This document shows, piece after piece, positions 58,632-64,000 of a stretch of 64,000 nt of DNA (position 1 is the stretch's first letter; the number at the start of each line of letters is the position of its first letter). Below the pieces are notes generated by a model. That model was given only the letters and a program-made list of their open reading frames with translations. It had not been told where the DNA came from and did no database searches. The DNA lies in contig NC_079147.1 in the NCBI RefSeq assembly GCF_945859685.1, positions 233,488,765 to 233,552,764 of the forward strand. The letters run 5' to 3'. The stretch is from Eupeodes corollae. Taxonomy: Eukaryota; Arthropoda; Insecta; Diptera; Syrphidae. A program made the position numbers and the translations under genes.

Positions 58632-61120
58632 CAACCTCTGTCTATCAACTCCTACTCCCACCTCCCCGTGGTGGACATCGCGTGCCTAGTACCTCAACTG
58701 GAAATTGGGTTCCAACCCCAGTGGAAAGTTGTTGGGGTCAGCAAACGAGAGAGGTGGGAAGAGGTGTTTCCACTAAGGCACCTCTCCTTATCCAGACGGC
58801 AGCGGAGGAATTCCCGAGATGGAATCAACGGTGGCGTCTACAGTTCCAGTAAGGTTGAACTACTTAGTGAACACCTTATAGGGCTTCTTCGACTTATTCG
58901 GAGCCCAGGCCTGTAAGGAGCGGTTTTATCCGGCTCCCCATCCTTGGAGTTATACTTAGGATCTGGCCCTCCAGGTTGGGGGTTGTGCTTCGGGGTGACT
59001 TCCTGGCCACGTAAAAGCTTTCATAGTTGCGAAGCACCAACAAGCCTCGGATACGGACGGATTTACTGTTGACAACCAACGCAAACGAATAAAAGACAAC
59101 GAACTTCGGATATGCACGTGGATTGTTAGGTCCCTTAACAGACCACGTGTGGCCGAAGAATTAGCGGAGGCCTTAGACCGCTATAAAGCAGATATCACCG
59201 CCATCCAGGAAATACGATGGGATGGGCCGGGCAAAAAGAGGATGGAAAACTGCGATATTTACTATGGTGACTGCTAAAACGAAAACCAACAGCGCTTACT
59301 TAGGCAAGAAGTCTTGAGCTATAGGTGCATCAATTAACGCCTTATGACCATACGCATCAAGGCTAAATTCGGCAACATTAGCCTGATATGCGCGCCCGCT
59401 CCCACAGAAGAGAAAGACGACAACACAAAATATATGTTCTTCGAGCTCCCAGACAAAACATAGCCAAGGTAGCACTTCGGATTTCCAGACCCATGGAAAA
59501 CAGGGAGGTGCTGGGAGAAGGTACAACGTCGAACGGCTACAATCGCCAGAGATCGCTAAATCCTTTTCCGACCGAGTTACAAGTAACCTCTCTCGAAGTT
59601 CTCTGCCGCCAACACAATGTTTCGAAAACCAGTGGCAACATTGCCCATATGTAATCAGGGAAGGCGCATCTGACGTGCTGTTGTCAGGAATGGAAGGGAC
59701 CTACAATTTTAGGCCGAATCCGAACGGCTAGTTTGAGAAAGCACTTTTTTATGACAAGAATTACTCTTGAAGGATTTGTCAATTCCTAGCAAGAGGCAGT
59801 ACCCGCGAAAATTATTTATTTTTAATTAAGGTGGCACAGGCAGGGATTGAACCCAAGACCCCTTGCATGACAGTCCAACGCACTAACCATCTAGCCACGG
59901 GTACTACGAAACGAAATTCATAAGTACATAAACCTCGAACCGAAGGCTGCAAAGACGAAAGTGAAAAACATCATAGTGGAACCGCAGTCAATGCTGAGGA
60001 TATGGAAGGACCACTTCTACAGACTGTATAACGGCAACGACGAACCGAATTCCGCTGTCAGGCAGGATGATCCATTTAAAATAGACGACGAAAGCTAACA
60101 ATCCCGTCTCCCCGACTTAGACGAAGTAAAGTTTGACATATCTAAGCTGAAGTCTAATAAAGCCTCTGGAGCGGATGGCTTGAATGCCAAACTCTTTAAA
60201 GCAGGGTAAGTTGGTTAGGAGCATGCACCAACTTATCTGAGAGATATGGTCGGAGGAAAGCTTGCCCGATGAATGGAACCTCAGTATTGTTTGCCCGATC
60301 CTGAAAAAATTAAACCCTCTAAACTGCACCAACTATAGAGGAATCAGTCTACTTAAAATAGCCTATAAAATCTTCTCTGCCGTAATATGTGAACATCTAA
60401 AGCCCATCGTCAACAACCTGATAGGTCCTTATCAGAGTGGTTTTAGACCAGGAAAGTCCACAGTTGATAAAATATTCACATTACGGCAGATCCTGGAAAA
60501 ACCCCAAGAACACCAAATCGACACCCACCATCTTTTCATCGATTACAAGGCCGCATTAGACAACATCTACAGGGACGAGCTGTATAAAGCCATGTCTAGT
60601 TTTGGCATTCCTGCCAAACTCGTCCCTTTGTGCAGAATGATCATGGAGAATTCACGCTGTCCATAAAGGTTGGAAACAACTAAACAGAACCTTTTGATGT
60701 AAAAAAAGGTTTTACACTAGGTGATGCGCTGTCATGTGTTTTTTTTTAACATCGTGCTTGAAAGAATAGTGCAGAGCTCACACATTAACACTAGAGGCAC
60801 TATCTATCAAAAGTCAGTTCAATGGGGCAAAGGGGCAAAAATAGTTAAGGTCTTCGTCTACCTAGGCTCCACTATGAACGCAGAAAACAACATCAGCGAT
60901 GAGGTCAAATGAAGAATAACTCTGGCTAACCGCCATTCCTTTCGGCAATTGAGTTACAAAGCTCTCTCTCGAGGAACCAAAGACCCTTATCATTCCCGTC
61001 CTGCTATACAGTGGAAAAGCTGGAAACATCTTGCTAGGAACCGAGCTAAATGGAGAAGTTTGTTACGCGAAATAAGCCGAATCTTTGAGCGGAGATGTAC
61101 TCAGGCTGGTGCGTAAAATG
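58632..61120 (+). pseudogene. RTE-like LINE, copy e2
   Basis: This copy starts with the same 5' region as copy c (CAACCTCTGTCTATCAACTC at 58633). The endonuclease start includes ELRICTWIVRSLNRPR (Asn of TWNV changed to Ile), YKADITAIQEIRWDGPGKKR (59180-59240), then MTIRIKAKFGNISLICA. The rest of the endonuclease is deleted between DKT and AKVALRIS (about 59460). A SINE replaces part of the linker (59680-59904). The RT follows: NLSIVCPILKK, YRGISLLKIAYKIFSAVICE, YQSGFRPGKSTVDKIFTLRQ and LFIDYKAALDNIYRDELYKA (60262-60610). The YADD block is deleted near 60820. The C-terminus is rearranged. Confidence 0.83.
59680..59904 (-). mobile_element. SINE copy in RTE-like copy e2
   Basis: Read on the minus strand it starts GTACCCGTGGCTAGATGG, has the B box-like GGTTCAATCCC and the body, but stops at GACAAC (59680) without the GCGCCACC tail. 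A stretch of about 30 bp (59795-59830) differs from the other copies. The LINE flanks do not meet cleanly, so part of the host LINE was lost. Confidence 0.82.
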
Positions 61121-62065
61121 TTAATCATCGTTGGAGAGTTGATGTTTAAGTCCAGTAAAATAAGTGTTTCACCTCGGCATAAGAGATATTAAGCTAGGAA
61201 TTGGTTTGTACCTTGTTCCAAGGTTGAACCCTTTTTCGCCTAATTTCAATGGACAGCACTCTTGGAGCAGGAAAATACTTTTTTCTGGGCGCTTAACCTC
61301 GACGGGGATAATGAGTGTTGTCTACTAGCTTACAAACCTGTTCGAGTGTTTTTTTTTCGAGAAACATTTCTTTTTTAAAAAACGCACTGTTTAGGCTTTA
61401 CAGACTCACTCTGGAAAAAGTGTTCAATACTACTCAACGTTTTTCAAGCGTTCAGCGACTTAGAATAAGATTAAACTAAAGGTGATCGCATTTTCATATT
61501 GCAAGATATTTTAGACTAACGGAATGCTTTTTAACCAATTGATAAATTATTTTGAAATCTTTTCTTTTTATCTAGATGTTAATACCTTTAACTCAATTTA
61601 TTTGAAGTCGATGAAGTCTCAGCTGGTTTAAAGTTTTGATTGTGAAAAAGAAAATTTAAAAAATTGTTTCTTTTATTCATTCATTTAAACCATTCCGTTG
61701 TTTTTTTCTTGATCTTTGTATAGCGTTCATTGTAAGTTTCCATTTCTAATTACTGATCAAGATAACTACATTATAAAATTAATGTAATTTTTGCCACCTC
61801 AAACTTATAAAAAAAAGTTGATCTTTGTAAGATGATGATCAATTTAATTTAATAGTCCTCGCGTGTTTACTATTAACATAATGTTTACTATTTGTAAGCT
61901 TAGTAAAATTTATTCACCTTAAATTAAATGAATAAGTATAAGAAGTAATAAAGTTTTACAGGTGTCAGTTCAAACTTCGTAAGTCATTAGTTTTTATAAT
62001 TTTATTGAATTAAAGAACATTATAAAAATGATGTACGTGTAAAACACTCGATTAAATATAGTTTA
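61121..62065. other. No gene seen
   Basis: AT-rich spacer between the last RTE-like copy and the Helitron-type end at 62066. Confidence 0.55.
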
Positions 62066-63010
62066 CTAGCTGACCCGGTCACGCGTTGCTGTGGCTAACG
62101 TTTTTTTGTGATAATATTGTAAACTAGTTTAGTTTTATTAACTTCAAAAGATACAAGAACGAAACATTATATTCTTAATTTTAAGACTACACAAGTCTGG
62201 TTTTAATATTAAACGAATTCAAAGCTGGCTTAAGGAAAAACTACTCAACAATTGAACAAATTTTGTCATTAATAAATATTGCTGATATTTATAAAAGTAA
62301 AGACAAAAAAGCGTATAGCTTTTTCGAGCAGCTTTCAATTCAATTCCCCAGGAAGCACTTTTTTACAACCTTTATAATTATGGACTCTCAACTAAACTTA
62401 TATCTGTAATAAGAGAAATGTGCGAAAAAAATGTTGCACGAGTTTGGGATGGAAATTCTCTTTCGGATGAGTTTAAGCAAGTTAAGCAAGTGAATCTGAC
62501 TGCATCATTGGAATACCTGGTAATGTTATGAATTTAAAAAATCAATTGGAAAATGTACTACACTATCATTTTCATTGAAAACAATATTTAAGTTGAGTTA
62601 AAAGACATCAGACCGCCTGGAAACACTGTTGTGTCTGAAAATTAATTTCGTCGACAAACAAATTTTTGGCTCCCGAAATAGCCTGATTATTGAGTCAGTT
62701 ATGATTCAAGTAATTACCTTAATTTTCTCGGAAAATTCCTCTGAATCAAGTCATTTCCCGAAGAACTGTGTAGAAATTGTCTTTCAGTTTAATGCAGTGC
62801 ATATTTCGTTGCAGTTCTAATTCCCAATATCTAGTGTTTCAACACTTCACCATAAGAATTATTAACATGTATTAATCTGATCAGCGAAAGTAAGGTCCGA
62901 CAGAAATCACCAGAAAAAAGTAAGAGAGCACCACCGAAGAGTTTATCATTGCCGTTAAGATTTTACAATGCAATCTTCATGCAATACTTCGAGTGAATAT
63001 TTGTGAGATA
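62066..63010 (-). pseudogene. Helitron remnant: 3' terminus and helicase piece
   Basis: At the left edge the minus strand ends TGACCGGGTCAGCTAG before T (62081-62065). The 11-bp palindrome TGACCGGGTCA next to CTAG looks like a Helitron 3' end. At 62867-62967 the minus strand encodes KILNGNDKLFGGALLLFSGD then FCRTLL, the helicase block written FGGAxxLLSGDFRQTLP in the other copies. An RT fragment (62215-62530) lies between them. Whether terminus and helicase belong to one copy is inferred. Confidence 0.5.
62215..62530 (+). pseudogene. GVKQGC-type RT fragment
   Basis: Plus strand: AGLRKNYSTIEQILSLINIA (62222-62280), KKAYSFF, then in a shifted frame FNSIPQEALFYNLYNYGLST and KLISVIREMCEKNVARVWDG (62335-62450). 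The GVKQGC and YADD blocks do not follow, so only the finger and early palm part is present. Confidence 0.72.
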
Positions 63011-63124
63011 TTCAAGTGGACGGCTTTTCTTACACCTCTTCATCAGGACCAATCTTGAAGGATCGACTTCCGATTTTTCTTTCTTAATTTTGTACAATCA
63101 CTTTGAGGGAAGTTTAAACTTTTA

Positions 63125-64000
63125 ATACTTTCCCATGTTTTTTTTAGACCGTAAGCTCATGAGGCTTGGTTCTTCTTTATCTCCGAACATGGTTTCTTAT
63201 ATTCAAGACGGACTCCATTTCAAAATTAGTATGACTTTGCAGTCTCCGGTTGTGCGATACAGAGTATCTTCTGTAACCATTTCTATTTGTAAGTCACGAT
63301 GTAGATCGGTATTTCTTATGTACCAAGGTGCATTAACTATTCCACGAAGGACTTTGGAAATTTTTGCATGATTTCGGTATTTGTTTTCTTTGTACAGACC
63401 CATAATTGGATTCCATAGGTCCAAACAGGCTTTAGTACTTGAATATACAGCATTATTTTGTTTTGGATTGATAAATCAGAGTTGTTACCAAGCAACCAGT
63501 ACATTTTTCTATATTTCAAGTTTAGTTCTTATCTTTTCTTTTTGATGTGCTCTTTCCACTTAAGCTTTGCATCCAAAGTCATTCCAAGGTATTTGGCCGT
63601 AATGGCGTAGGGTATAGCTCGATTATTAATGATTATTGGAATATTATTTATCTTTTTATTTGTAAAGTTTATATGTAAAGATTTTGTTTGATTGAGTTTG
63701 CTACGCCATTTTGCGGTCCAAGTTCTCACTGTGTCGACGGCATTTTGTAGTTTAACTGCTGCCTTAGAGACACATTTGTCGGGTACCAAAATTGCGGTGT
63801 CATCTGCAAAAGTAGCCATTATGGTGTGATTACCAACTGGAATATCCCTTGTGTATAGTAAATATAGGGTAGGACCTAGGACACTTCCTTGTGGTACACC
63901 GGCTTCTATTTTCTTCAATTCCGAGTATTCTTGATCGTACCTTACTCTGAACAATCGGTCTGAGATGTACGATTTTAATATTACAAAGTACTGCCTGGGA
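63125..64000 (-). pseudogene. Jockey-type RT, cut by the window end
   Basis: The minus frame 63529-63954 has EAGVPQGSVLGPTLYLLYTR, MATFADDTAILVPD with the catalytic FADD (63800-63840), WTAKWRSKLNQTKSLHINF and ITAKYLGMTLDAKLKWKEHI. After a frameshift near 63530 come YRKMYWLLGNN and LKPVWTYGIQLW (63420-63510), then GIVNAPWYIRNTDLHRDL (63290-63345). The sequence is typical of Drosophila Jockey-group elements. The upstream RT and any endonuclease lie beyond 64000. At least two frameshifts are seen. Confidence 0.85.

Overview
This window looks like intergenic and intronic DNA of an insect, most likely a fly. It is AT-rich and has introns. Its one recognisable host gene is an insect-type acid lipase. 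The rest is mostly a graveyard of transposable elements of types common in Diptera. The species cannot be named from sequence alone. I see no rRNA, functional tRNA, CRISPR array or bacterial operon.

Layout. 0-6.5 kb: a MITE-like element, non-LTR reverse transcriptase (RT) remnants, one end of a hAT-like element, and an RTE-like LINE (copy a) followed by an RT fragment with a 251-bp MITE inside it. 6.5-8.7 kb: a 5'-truncated SINE and unannotated AT-rich DNA. 8.7-11.2 kb: two full tRNA-headed SINEs with target-site duplications, one of them inside an old RT, then RTE-like copy b. 11.4-18.5 kb: a nearly intact Jockey/CR1-type RT (425-codon ORF) and two RNase H-bearing LINEs of I/R1 type. 18.9-24.7 kb: mariner debris, a third I/R1-type copy split by a 2.35-kb hAT-like element, and a MITE. 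25-27.3 kb: RTE-like copy c. 28.8-31.9 kb: a Helitron helicase, an RT fragment and Harbinger-like traces. 33.0-35.1 kb: a mariner nested in another mariner-like element. 35.2-36.2 and 44.0-46.1 kb: three copies of a repeat built of units of about 150 bp. 37.57-38.53 kb (minus): the first two recognisable coding exons of the lipase. 39.6-43.9 kb: a second Jockey/CR1 copy abutting a minus-strand RT that is interrupted by a 1.2-kb fold-back element. 46.5-49.7 kb: a Tc1-like element with IR/DR-type ends, split by a fourth I/R1-type copy. 50.6-53.4 kb: RTE-like copy d. 53.4-56.4 kb: a Helitron helicase and two mariner-like remnants. 57.6-57.9 kb (minus): an unrecognised 118-codon ORF. 58.1-61.1 kb: two RTE-like copies in tandem, the second carrying a SINE. 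62-64 kb: Helitron and RT fragments and a Jockey RT that runs off the window.

How the parts relate. The SINE family ends in the same roughly 31-bp 3' tail as the RTE-like LINE (28 of 31 bases match), which suggests that the LINE machinery moved the SINEs. Several insertions can be ordered in time because removing the insert and one target duplication restores the reading frame of the host element. Nearly every transposase and RT shown is broken by frameshifts, stops, truncation or internal deletion; none can be called active.
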